Source: Bacteroidales bacterium GP1 (GTDB taxonomy: Bacteria > Bacteroidota > Bacteroidia > Bacteroidales > Muribaculaceae). Taken from it: 28,734 nt of DNA. A program made the position numbers and the translations under genes. The stretch is from contig DAAI01000014.1 in the NCBI GenBank assembly GCA_001701105.1, positions 1-28,734 on the forward strand, in the 5' to 3' direction. This document shows, one piece after another, positions 1 through 8,000 of the stretch (positions are counted from its first letter, which is position 1; each line of letters opens with the position of its first letter). The notes under the pieces were generated by a model, which saw only the letters and a list, made by a program, of their open reading frames with translations, did no database searches and was not told the DNA's origin.

Positions 1-436
1 AGCAAGTTGAACTTGCGAAACTTGAATAAGTAAGACAATAATATATAAACATCGGATCTATTAGTTACTTCAGCTATATCCGGTAAATCTAATTTAGCAA
101 TTTCAGATTCTTTTCCCAATTCCCTAAGGTCTTGAGATAAAAAGATTTTATCCTTTAAATCAGCTTTCCCTTCTTTAAATAATTCATTAAGATAATAATA
201 GGATTTTTCATATTGATCTATGTAATTATATAATCCACCTAATTTTTTACGAGCTATGAGTTCCAATCTTATATCGTGTGCTTTATATGCTGAATCCAAT
301 AAGTTTTTGTAAATATCTATGGATGTATGTATATCATCATTATTATAGTAGGCCTGGCAAAGATAGGCATATGAGAGATTTATAAAGGGCTGAATTCCAA
401 GGGTAGAAAAAGTTTTGTGAGCTAACAGACTATATT
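1..436 (-). pseudogene. Downstream, out-of-frame part of the TPR lipoprotein gene (runs off window)
   Basis: I translated this stretch by hand on the minus strand. From just past the stop at 437 to the window edge, one frame is open for about 145 codons. It reads as TPR-like helices, with segments such as SYAYLCQAYYNN, SIDIYKNLLDSAYKAHDIR and YEKSYYYLNELF. This is the natural continuation of the lipoprotein that starts at 970, displaced by one base: adding one T to the coding strand at 439/440 changes GCT TAA AA to GCT TTA AAA and joins the frames. There is no start codon with its own signal sequence, so it is not an independent gene. The C-terminus lies outside the window. In related Bacteroidetes proteins a transmembrane helix and coiled coil or HTH often follow the TPRs, but that cannot be seen here. 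A true pseudogene and an assembly or sequencing indel are equally possible. Confidence 0.75.
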
Positions 437-970
437 TTAAGCTTCACCAACATGCATATTGTTGCAATATATATCTGCCAACCAAATCGCATTTTTTCCG
501 ATCCACAAAGTATCCTGAAGCTCCCGAGCCATATCCAGGCTATGGTTAATGTTTTGTATGGCACCTGGATAGATGCTATCGTATTGCAGTTTGACACCTG
601 CGTAATAATATGCTTTCATTCTTTCGGCTTCCGATCCCTTTGTTTTGTCAATATAGAAATGGGTCACGATGTCAGTAAGAGAATCCATCATTGGCCGGGC
701 ATAGAAATAACCATCGGAAGAATCCGGCACTTCCCAATCAAAATCGTATCCTTCAAGAGCCTGCAATTTCAATAACGCATGGCGGGCATTGAGTGACTTG
801 CCTTTAAGATGCTTTTCATTTATCGAGTTAAGCACAGAGAGCGCAGAATCCCTATGCAGCGATAAATATGACTCTGCGGAATCGAGCCTGTCGGAAATCC
901 TGCTCTCCGTGCAAGAGCAAAGCAGGCATAAGAATAAGATGAATGAGAATACGCTGAACCCCTTTTTCAT
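437..970 (-). CDS. TPR-type lipoprotein, N-terminal part, truncated by frameshift
   Basis: The 177-aa open part begins with a lipoprotein signal: a Lys-rich start, a hydrophobic stretch and a lipobox-like LLCSC with the acylated Cys near residue 20. Helical TPR-like sequence follows (DSALSVLNSIN, AERMKAYYYAGVKLQ, GAIQNINHSLDMARELQD). Such lipid-anchored TPR proteins are common in Bacteroidetes and are usually 450-600 aa, so 177 aa is much too short. The reading frame stops at a TAA at 437-439, and homologous-looking sequence continues one base out of frame down to position 1. The gene starts 8 nt after the MBOAT gene and is probably cotranscribed with it and the SGNH gene. No specific function can be assigned. 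Confidence 0.7.
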   Translation of the reverse strand: MKKGFSVFSFILFLCLLCSCTESRISDRLDSAESYLSLHRDSALSVLNSINEKHLKGKSLNARHALLKLQALEGYDFDWEVPDSSDGYFYARPMMDSLTDIVTHFYIDKTKGSEAERMKAYYYAGVKLQYDSIYPGAIQNINHSLDMARELQDTLWIGKNAIWLADIYCNNMHVGEA

Positions 971-978
971 AGATTGTC

Positions 979-2469
979 TTAGAACTGGAAATAAATAAAG
1001 GGCGCCACCTCTTCCGACATGAATTCAATCACCAGCTGGACTGCTATGAGGAATACAATCAATTTAACAGGCCAGGGAGAGCGGATGAACGTGTCCTGAC
1101 ATTTATCCGCAATCCATTGTGGAGTGAAATGTGTCACAATCAATGCAAGCATCATTATACACCACACCATCCGCGCCTGGAAGAATTGGGGAATCTGACT
1201 CCATTGAAAATCAATAAAGATATTCTGGATGATGAGTATTGACTCCTCAAACGAAGCGGCCCGGAAGAATACCCATAGCAGCGACACATATATGAAAGTG
1301 ATTAGCCAGGAGATGAAGATAGTGAAGAAATTATCCGGAATCTTTGCCAGGACTGGTTTGCAAGCTTTATGGACAGCGAGTCCGACCCCATGCATCGCTC
1401 CCCAAAAAACGAATTTCCATGCCGCTCCGTGCCATAATCCACCAATCAGCATTGTTAGAAAATTATTTAGATAGGTACGCACAGTACCTTTCCTATTTCC
1501 TCCGAGCGGAATATAGACATAATCGCGGAGCCATGATGAGAGAGAGATATGCCATTTGCGCCAGAACTCGGTGAGATTTCGACTCTGATAGGGTGAATCG
1601 AAGTTGATTCCCAGCCTGAATCCCATTATCAGGGCAAGCCCTATCGCCATGTCGGAATAGCCGGAAAAATCGCAATAAATCTGCATAGTATATCCCAGAA
1701 CGCCCATCAGGGTCTGGACTCCTGTATATAAAGCAGGGTCATTGAAAATCAAGTCGTTGTATTGGGCAATATAGTCAGCTATAACCGCTTTTTTGAAGAT
1801 ACCTATTATTATCAGCCACAATCCACCCCATATTTCATTTGCATTTGGAGCCTCATTCTTTTCAAGCTGCGGAAGAAAATAATCGGCCCTAACGATAGGC
1901 CCTGCCACCAATGCAGGAAAGAATGACAGGAAGAAGATATAATCCAGCCAATTTTGAGTAGGCTTTATCTTCTTATTATATACATCAACCACATAACTGA
2001 TTGACTGAAAAGTATAGAAAGAAATGCCGACCGGCAAAATAATATCGAGAGGCTGGAAATTCCCTTCCACCATCGCGTTCCAATTCCAGAGAAAAAAGTT
2101 GGCATACTTAAAGTAGCCTAAAATAGATAGAGAGAGGCATATGGACAACCACATCAGTGCCTTACGGCCACTTTTTTCTTTTATACGAACCATCCAGCGG
2201 GACACGAGCCAGTCGACAAGCGAAGTTCCCATTAGCATCAGGAAGAAGAGACCGGACGACTTATAATAGAAGTAGAGTGAAAAAGCAATTACGAAAATGC
2301 TCATTTTCGTTTTGCTTCCTTTCAAAAGGGCATAGATGGGTATAAAGAGGATAAAAAGAAGCCAGAAAAGGCCACTTGAAAAGAGCATCGGAGCTTTCGG
2401 GTCGTAAAGAAGACCGTCAGAGATATTGCCTGCAACGGTGGCGACATTATTTATCAAACTGTCCCACAT
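979..2469 (-). CDS. MBOAT family O-acyltransferase (AlgI/DltB-like)
   Basis: This 496-aa polytopic membrane protein has about ten hydrophobic helices and the typical length of the AlgI/PatA branch of MBOAT proteins. The family signature is intact: FWRKWHISLSSWLRDYVY near residues 302-319, PLGGNRKG just after, and GGLWHGAAW around 343-351. His347 is the expected catalytic histidine and His307 is the second conserved one. The family moves acyl groups, usually acetyl, across the inner membrane to extracytoplasmic glycans or teichoic acids. The gene lies 4 nt after the SGNH gene, and such pairs commonly act in sequence, the MBOAT exporting the acyl group and the SGNH protein placing it. No polysaccharide synthesis genes are nearby, so the acceptor is unknown. 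Family is certain, substrate is not. Confidence 0.9.
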   Translation of the reverse strand: MWDSLINNVATVAGNISDGLLYDPKAPMLFSSGLFWLLFILFIPIYALLKGSKTKMSIFVIAFSLYFYYKSSGLFFLMLMGTSLVDWLVSRWMVRIKEKSGRKALMWLSICLSLSILGYFKYANFFLWNWNAMVEGNFQPLDIILPVGISFYTFQSISYVVDVYNKKIKPTQNWLDYIFFLSFFPALVAGPIVRADYFLPQLEKNEAPNANEIWGGLWLIIIGIFKKAVIADYIAQYNDLIFNDPALYTGVQTLMGVLGYTMQIYCDFSGYSDMAIGLALIMGFRLGINFDSPYQSRNLTEFWRKWHISLSSWLRDYVYIPLGGNRKGTVRTYLNNFLTMLIGGLWHGAAWKFVFWGAMHGVGLAVHKACKPVLAKIPDNFFTIFISWLITFIYVSLLWVFFRAASFEESILIIQNIFIDFQWSQIPQFFQARMVWCIMMLALIVTHFTPQWIADKCQDTFIRSPWPVKLIVFLIAVQLVIEFMSEEVAPFIYFQF

Positions 2470-2473
2470 ATCC

Positions 2474-3262
2474 TTATTTATTTAATGCCTTAAGAAAAAC
2501 AATATTGGGATTGGCCTTCCCGATCGAATCTGAAGGCAATTCCGCCACAAATGGATGCGCTGATTTAGGGAGCCATCGCATAATTGAATCCATCCAGAGG
2601 AACGACGACTCGCGTGTGGGATGAATTTTATCTGACTTTCTTTTAAATTCCATTCCTGCGGAACGGAAGAATGTACCCTTGCGGCATGTGCGCTCGAGCA
2701 TGTCGTTAATACCGCTGTCTTCTTTCCAATTTGGAGGTCCGATCCATATATAAGGAATAGTATCTATAACCTCAAGGATTTTCCTTACATAAGGGAGGCG
2801 TGATTCAGGGTTTTTGAAGTATAATTCATTGCTTCCCAATGAAATGAAAATCTGAGTGGGTTTATACCGTGCGATGCATGAGGCAAGAGTATCGTAATCA
2901 GCCCAAATTTTTGTATTGCTTGAATCCCAGTTTACTGAATGAATGGAATGGCCGTTCTGCTTGGCGTATTGGGCAAGGCGCAATGCGAGATTAAAAGTCA
3001 TGGAGTCGCCGAATATAAAAAGCGACTGCGGCAGAGAATCGGTGACAATAATCTCCTCTTTTTGGCTGAGATCCGGAGACGAGGGATCAATCATCAGGGA
3101 ATCATCGGATAAGGCTTCCCGCTCTTTGAGCAGGAATTCCACGAGTGGTGCTTTTTTTATAGTATAACCTCCGATATTGATATCATCGGTAAAGGCTATA
3201 GCCAATATAGTGATTAGAGCGAAGGCTAGCAGCAGCCAAAGCCCTGAATATTTCTTTATCAT
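2474..3262 (-). CDS. SGNH/GDSL hydrolase-fold protein, probable O-acyl transfer partner of the MBOAT
   Basis: The 262-aa protein has one N-terminal membrane helix (about residues 8-25), a linker, and a periplasmic SGNH domain. Visible blocks are FIFGDSM with nucleophile Ser87, SLGSNE with Gly143 and Asn145 for the oxyanion hole, and DKIHPT with Asp211 and His214. All catalytic residues are therefore present. By analogy with AlgJ/AlgX and related proteins, it probably transfers or removes an acetyl group on an exported glycan; simple esterase activity is the alternative. It is the first gene of a three-gene set with the MBOAT (4-nt gap) and the TPR lipoprotein. A TAATTTTG promoter element sits about 33-40 nt upstream of the ATG. 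Confidence 0.82.
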   Translation of the reverse strand: MIKKYSGLWLLLAFALITILAIAFTDDINIGGYTIKKAPLVEFLLKEREALSDDSLMIDPSSPDLSQKEEIIVTDSLPQSLFIFGDSMTFNLALRLAQYAKQNGHSIHSVNWDSSNTKIWADYDTLASCIARYKPTQIFISLGSNELYFKNPESRLPYVRKILEVIDTIPYIWIGPPNWKEDSGINDMLERTCRKGTFFRSAGMEFKRKSDKIHPTRESSFLWMDSIMRWLPKSAHPFVAELPSDSIGKANPNIVFLKALNK

Positions 3263-3295
3263 AGTTCACCCTTTCGGGCCGGTTAATTCAGGGTG

Positions 3296-3328
3296 CAAAA
3301 TTACAAAAATTTTTGGAAACTACGCAAG
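3296..3328 (-). promoter_or_regulatory. Bacteroidetes-type promoter for the SGNH-MBOAT operon
   Basis: On the minus strand TAATTTTG (3296-3303) matches the Bacteroides -7 consensus TAnnTTTG. A CTTG (3325-3328), one mismatch from the -33 TTTG, lies 21 nt upstream, inside the end of mutS2. Transcription would start near 3289 and give a leader of about 27 nt. That leader contains a 6-bp inverted repeat (AGGGTG / CACCCT, 3290-3295 with 3267-3272). Confidence 0.5.
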
Positions 3329-5812
3329 GTCAACGACAGTGATTCCTGCTCCTCCGAATCTAATATCTTCATCTTCGAAACGGGTAATGGCAGGGTTGGC
3401 TTTTAGTTGTTGACGGATAAGTGTTTTCAGAATACCGTGTCCGGTGCCATGAAGTATCCGCACCCTCCCTGCGTTAAACTGGATTGCATCATCAATAAAA
3501 TACGTCACGGCCTGCAAAGCTTCATCGGCCCGCATACCTCGCACGTCAATATCCTGCTTGAAATTCAATTGCCTCTCCCTGCTCTCGGCCGAGGTGCTGA
3601 CTCCAGAGCCTGATGTTAAACCGGGTTTTGGTTTTTTTCCTCGTTTGAGCCTGCTTAATTCCACATATGTACGAAGCGCACCGAATGCTACTTCGGCCTT
3701 GTTACCCCGGATGGAAAGGATTGTGCCCACCGTGGGATTTCCTTCCAATGTCACGGAATCTCCGGGGAGGAAGGGGCGTTTTTCCTCAGTTGGATTATTC
3801 CGGATGTTGCTTCCGGAAATTTCTTTTTTCGCTTTCTGTCGTTTTGTCTTTGTAGAATGAAGTTTTCCTAACTTTTTATCGTTTTCCTGATTGTCGGTAT
3901 TAAGAGTTTCATCCACATATTCTTTCAATTCAGCCCGTAGCTTCTTTGTTCTCTCCTTTTCTGCCTGGGAGTTTCTAATTTCAAGAATTGTACGCTCAAT
4001 TTTAGCATTCAACCCCTCAACGATCTCTTTAGCCTCTCTTCGTGCATCATCGATTATTTCCTTACGTCGCGTCTTCAAATCGGATGTCTCAGATTCATAT
4101 TTTTCCAGGATTCTATCGATCTTGCTTTGTTTTTCGCGTATCTTCTGTCGTTGCTGATTCCAGTATCTTCTGTCGCGAGAGATGTCGGATAGATATTTAT
4201 CGATATTCACATAATCGCTTCCTACAATCTCTTTTGCATCCTCTATGACTTGGCGCGGAAGTCCCATTTTATAGGCTATATCTAATGCGAATGAGCTTCC
4301 GGGAGTTCCCACTTCGAGTTTGAAAAGCGGTTGTAGGTGTTGTCTGTCGTACATCATTGCCCCGTTAATGAAGCCGGATGTATTATCGGCAAATGTTTTG
4401 ATATTTTGATAATGGGTGGTGACAATACCATAGGCACCCGACTCCCCCATCTGTTTTAAAATTGCCTGGGCTATCGCACCCCCGATCTGGGGTTCGGTGC
4501 CAGATCCCATCTCGTCGGCTAAAAACAAGGTTCTTTTGTCGGCATGCGTAACAAACCACCTCATGTTTCTGAGATGCGAGGAATATGTGCTTAATTCATT
4601 CTCAATGGATTGTTCGTCACCAATATCTATCATCAATGAATGGAAGATGCCCATGTGGGAATTTTCATATAGCGTAGGCATTACTCCGCATTGCATCATA
4701 TATTGAACTATCGCAACCGTTTTTAAAGTTACTGATTTTCCTCCGGCATTTGGGCCGGAAATTATTAGTATCCGATGCTTAGAATCAAGGGTAATGTCCA
4801 AAGGAACGATATCTTTTTCTACAGCTCTCAATGATAATAATAATCCGGGATGCGTGGCATGATACCATTCCAATTCGGGAGTAGCTGAGATATGAGGCAT
4901 CCGTGCATTGGTGTCGATGGCATATTTAGCTTTCGCAATAATGAAATCGAGCCGGCCTAACAAACGGCAACTATCAGCTATTTCATCAATATGCGGGCGT
5001 AACGAGTCTGCAATGGAGATGAGGATATTCGTTTCCTCATGCTTTTCTTCAATCTCAAGTTCGCGCAATTTATTTCCGGCTTCCACAACTTCAGCCGGCT
5101 CTATGAAAACCGTTTTCCCTGAAGAACTCTCGTCATGGATAATCCCATGAATTTCTCTCTTATTACCTGCGTTTATTGGTATCACCATCCTCCCGTCGCG
5201 CATTGAAGGGGTTACATCCTTATCGATTAATCCTTGCCTGATGGCGCGATCAAGTACGATACGCATCTGTCTCTGCATTGAGCCGGCGGATTTGCGTATC
5301 TTCTGGCGGATGTCATATAGCTCGTGAGAGGCGTTATCTTTAATTTCGCCGAATTTATTTATAGCATTTGATATAAGATTGGCAATCGAGGGAAAGACGG
5401 CGATGCTCCCGAGTTCTTTTGCCATGTTAGGATAAGGGTATGGCCGCTCTTCATCGATGCTATCGGATGGCTTACAAAAGAATTCACGAATTTCATTAAA
5501 TGAAACTATGATATGCCATAATTTGTAAAGGCGCTCAGCCGTAATGAAAGAATTTTGAGCCTTAATTTCAGAAAGATAAGGGAGTACGTCGTGCGTAGCC
5601 GGAGCCGGATAGCCGATTCCCGCTTCAATGAGGCCTGAGATCTCGCGTATGCATTCGAGATTGTGAATGATCTCATCGCGCGATGTGCCAAACCGCATAG
5701 ATTTTACATTATCTTTTCCAATTCGGGATGTACACAAATCCGACAGAGTGCCTCGCACTCCGTCGAATCCAATTTTTTCTTCAAAATCTGAGGGATATAA
5801 ATTTGCGCTCAA
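3320..5812 (-). CDS. mutS2: Endonuclease MutS2 / ribosome-rescue MutS2 ATPase
   Basis: The 830-aa protein has the complete MutS2 layout. A core and lever region is followed by an ABC-type ATPase with Walker A GPNAGGKS (353-360), signature SIENELSTYSSHL (about 402-414) and Walker B FLADE (Asp433-Glu434). A long charged coiled coil (about 530-650), a KOW-like segment and a C-terminal Smr domain with DVRG and HGTGHG complete it. The mismatch-recognition domain of MutS1 is absent, as expected. MutS2 has been linked to suppression of recombination and, in Bacillus, to splitting of collided ribosomes through Smr. The start codon is TTG at 5812: no ATG or GTG lies in frame between it and the stop of the upstream gene, and homologs begin a few residues before the YPxDFExKIGFD motif. 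It is 61 nt downstream of the UspA gene. Confidence 0.93.
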   Translation of the reverse strand: MSANLYPSDFEEKIGFDGVRGTLSDLCTSRIGKDNVKSMRFGTSRDEIIHNLECIREISGLIEAGIGYPAPATHDVLPYLSEIKAQNSFITAERLYKLWHIIVSFNEIREFFCKPSDSIDEERPYPYPNMAKELGSIAVFPSIANLISNAINKFGEIKDNASHELYDIRQKIRKSAGSMQRQMRIVLDRAIRQGLIDKDVTPSMRDGRMVIPINAGNKREIHGIIHDESSSGKTVFIEPAEVVEAGNKLRELEIEEKHEETNILISIADSLRPHIDEIADSCRLLGRLDFIIAKAKYAIDTNARMPHISATPELEWYHATHPGLLLSLRAVEKDIVPLDITLDSKHRILIISGPNAGGKSVTLKTVAIVQYMMQCGVMPTLYENSHMGIFHSLMIDIGDEQSIENELSTYSSHLRNMRWFVTHADKRTLFLADEMGSGTEPQIGGAIAQAILKQMGESGAYGIVTTHYQNIKTFADNTSGFINGAMMYDRQHLQPLFKLEVGTPGSSFALDIAYKMGLPRQVIEDAKEIVGSDYVNIDKYLSDISRDRRYWNQQRQKIREKQSKIDRILEKYESETSDLKTRRKEIIDDARREAKEIVEGLNAKIERTILEIRNSQAEKERTKKLRAELKEYVDETLNTDNQENDKKLGKLHSTKTKRQKAKKEISGSNIRNNPTEEKRPFLPGDSVTLEGNPTVGTILSIRGNKAEVAFGALRTYVELSRLKRGKKPKPGLTSGSGVSTSAESRERQLNFKQDIDVRGMRADEALQAVTYFIDDAIQFNAGRVRILHGTGHGILKTLIRQQLKANPAITRFEDEDIRFGGAGITVVDLA

Positions 5813-5873
5813 TACAGGGCCTTTAAGAAGTTCGGGTAAATCAGATAAACTGCAACAAGGGGAGTTAATATAA

Positions 5874-6836
5874 TCAATTCACAGGAAGTGCCAGCATGGG
5901 AAGATCAACAGAAAACAGGCATCTGTGAGCCACGGATGGTTTGAATAAGCGTGTCAGCAGACTTGTTTTGCGATTAGGCGCTATTATTACGTTGATATTC
6001 TTTTGTTCAATGAATGCGTCAATTTGAGCGGCATCTACTTTCGATTCCACATGGGCAATGAAGAAATTCATGGTAGGCCATTTTTCGCTCAGTTGCTTCT
6101 GAAGTTCTTCCATTTCCTGAGAATTGTTCTGCCTTTTGCTGAGAATCGGCATCATCCAGATATCTTCCTCGTGAGTACCGAAAGTATTTATCATTGTCTC
6201 TAATGCCTCGATGTCATAATTATCGACAGTGCAGAGCATCATGATACGCGAGAATTCATGTTCCGGATCACCCTTGAAATTATCCGGAATTGTAAATACG
6301 GGCACCCTGCATGAATCAAGCACTTCCGCTGTGACGCTTCCGATGAGATCCTCTTCTTTTTTGTCGACGCCTCGTGTAGCCATCACCACAAGGCGAGGAT
6401 TATTGTACTTACAATAGTTTAGAATTACATCTTCTGGAATGCCTTCGAGTAAAGTGGATGTAAATCTGATGTCAGGAATCAAGCCTGCTTTTTGGTCGGC
6501 TTTTATCTTATCTTTGAACTTTCTAAAACCGGTATCGGCTAAACGATGCAGATTTTGTTCGGCAATTGCCGATTGAATTTCTTCCGGGACATCACTGTAG
6601 ATTCCCAAGGCATTGTAATCGGCATCATCTCCAATCCAGATAAGGGGATATACATGCATGAGCACCGGTAGGATTCCCATACGTTTGGCCACATTGAATC
6701 CTATGCGCACGGCCATAATTGAAGCCGGCGAGAAATCGACGGGAATGAGCAGATGCGCACTCATTCCCTCGATTTTATTTTTCGCCGGATTTCCTGAAAG
6801 ATAACCGGTAGTCTCTTTATTTTTAAGATCCGACAT
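5874..6836 (-). CDS. Tandem universal stress protein (UspA) domain protein
   Basis: The 320-aa cytoplasmic protein contains two UspA-like domains, about residues 25-165 and 170-320. The first opens with LLIPVDFSPAS and contains VVMATRGVDKKEEDLIGSVT, close to the G-2x-G-9x-G(S/T) nucleotide-binding pattern of ATP-binding Usp proteins. The second (MMLCTVDNYD onward, ending LPMLALPV) is more diverged and may be structural. An alternative start at the Met before SAHLLIPVDF would remove 24 residues; the upstream ATG is used because it follows the HTH gene by only 5 nt. The pairing with a small DNA-binding protein suggests one transcription unit, but the stress it responds to cannot be read from sequence. 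Confidence 0.85.
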   Translation of the reverse strand: MSDLKNKETTGYLSGNPAKNKIEGMSAHLLIPVDFSPASIMAVRIGFNVAKRMGILPVLMHVYPLIWIGDDADYNALGIYSDVPEEIQSAIAEQNLHRLADTGFRKFKDKIKADQKAGLIPDIRFTSTLLEGIPEDVILNYCKYNNPRLVVMATRGVDKKEEDLIGSVTAEVLDSCRVPVFTIPDNFKGDPEHEFSRIMMLCTVDNYDIEALETMINTFGTHEEDIWMMPILSKRQNNSQEMEELQKQLSEKWPTMNFFIAHVESKVDAAQIDAFIEQKNINVIIAPNRKTSLLTRLFKPSVAHRCLFSVDLPMLALPVN

Positions 6837-6841
6837 CTGGA

Positions 6842-7099
6842 TTATTTTGCCTTGCGTTCCTCAAGAATCTTAATCGCCATATCGTAGATAGTAGTATCGT
6901 CGAGGACTACTAATCCACCGTCGGGACCCGGCTCGATATGCATGCCGGCGTTCTTGCCGAATTGATAGTTGACGCCTCCGAAGTAGTTGCGGACTGTCTG
7001 AACTGTGACATTCAGCTCATCGGCAATACGGTGTGTGGAGCCGTCGGGCAAACTGTCCTTGATACGGCGTAGCTCATTAAAGGTTATTGTCATGCTCAT
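6842..7099 (-). CDS. Small helix-turn-helix DNA-binding protein
   Basis: The 85-aa protein has a predicted helix-turn-helix at about residues 20-45 (HRIADELNVTVQTVRNYFGG), where ADELNVTVQTVRNYF looks like a recognition-helix arrangement. The rest is a short wing-like segment and a C-terminal helix (DMAIKILEERKAK). Similar short proteins are conserved next to stress genes in Bacteroidetes and are simply annotated as DNA-binding proteins. It precedes the UspA gene by 5 nt and may regulate it or itself, which is inference. The start could be Met1 or Met3. It is transcribed separately from the Bat operon, since a 100-nt AT-rich gap precedes it. Confidence 0.75.
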   Translation of the reverse strand: MSMTITFNELRRIKDSLPDGSTHRIADELNVTVQTVRNYFGGVNYQFGKNAGMHIEPGPDGGLVVLDDTTIYDMAIKILEERKAK

Positions 7100-7155
7100 G
7101 GTCGTATTTGTTTGATTATTTATAGTTGCTAAATTATATAATATTTTTGTCTTTT

Positions 7156-7163
7156 CAAAACTA
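7156..7163 (-). promoter_or_regulatory. Candidate -7 element for the HTH-UspA-mutS2 unit
   Basis: TAGTTTTG on the minus strand fits TAnnTTTG and lies 56 nt before the HTH gene start, in an AT-rich gap of 100 nt after batE. No good -33 TTTG is seen at the right distance, so this is a weak call. Confidence 0.3.
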
Positions 7164-7199
7164 TCAGAATTTCTTTTTTTATGTTTTAGAACATCTTTT

Positions 7200-8000
7200 T
7201 TATATCACCTCAAAGTCGCTTCCTTTTATCCACCCTATATAATCAGAGTTAAGGCGGACTTTGTACCACTCCCCGGAGTCATTTTTATCGGTCGATGTTT
7301 CCAAAATATCAAGCACAGTGCCTTGGGTCAAGGGCATGGCAACTTTGTGTTCTTTGTCACCGGGTTCGGCTTTCAGTTCTACCTTATAAGCGGTGACCAC
7401 GCCTCTGTCGTGATTGCTTTCTGAATCGGCGGTCATAAAAGAGAAAGTAATGAAAATCACGGTCAAGGCAAGACTTGATATTCCACCGAAAAATCCTATC
7501 TTGCGAAGCAAAACTTCTCCTCGGAATATATACATCGCAATGCATATAATTACTAATATGAAGAATCCGGCAGCCCACCAGGCCCATGTATTGCTTGAAT
7601 GATTATTGCAAATCCAGTTTCTCATCGAGCTGAAGAATGAGGATGATTCAGGAATTACCGATAATTTTTTCCCTTTCATCTCTGCTTTATTGGCTTCCTG
7701 CACCCTTGAATCGACATATTTTATGTTGGCAAGCGTTTCCTTGTCACCGGCATTCAACCTTAATGCCCTTTGATACGCTACCATTCCTTCACCAAGATTC
7801 CCCGCCTTCACATAGCATTGGCCTATATTGAACATAAGTGCTCCCGACGTGCCGTATTCTTTTTCAATGCTTTTATAAATTTCGAGAGCTGCCGTATAGT
7901 CACCCTTTTCGTATAAAGCCTCCGCTTCAGGCAGTCTATTGGCACTCACTCTAACAGTAAAGGCCAATAATATTATGAATGTTAAAATGCGTCCGTTCAT
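7200..8000 (-). CDS. batE: BatE: TPR, membrane and SH3-like protein of the Bat operon
   Basis: The 266-aa protein carries an N-terminal signal sequence and two to three TPR units at about residues 25-105 (EALYEKGDYTAALEIYKSI, GEGMVAYQRALRLNAGD). Two membrane helices (around 140-160 and 170-190) and a C-terminal SH3b-like domain follow; the latter has EWYKVRLNSDYIGWIKGSD. This is the usual BatE arrangement. The start codon overlaps the stop of batD by 4 nt (ATGA), indicating translational coupling. It closes the Bat operon. TPRs suggest a protein-binding role in the periplasm, while the molecular function in aerotolerance or envelope stress is not known. Confidence 0.87.
   Translation of the reverse strand: MNGRILTFIILLAFTVRVSANRLPEAEALYEKGDYTAALEIYKSIEKEYGTSGALMFNIGQCYVKAGNLGEGMVAYQRALRLNAGDKETLANIKYVDSRVQEANKAEMKGKKLSVIPESSSFFSSMRNWICNNHSSNTWAWWAAGFFILVIICIAMYIFRGEVLLRKIGFFGGISSLALTVIFITFSFMTADSESNHDRGVVTAYKVELKAEPGDKEHKVAMPLTQGTVLDILETSTDKNDSGEWYKVRLNSDYIGWIKGSDFEVI

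Noticed and set aside
437..441. Programmed -1 frameshift in the lipoprotein gene
   Set aside because: The site does not match a X-XXY-YYZ slippery heptamer in the reading frame and no stimulatory hairpin was noticed; an indel is simpler.
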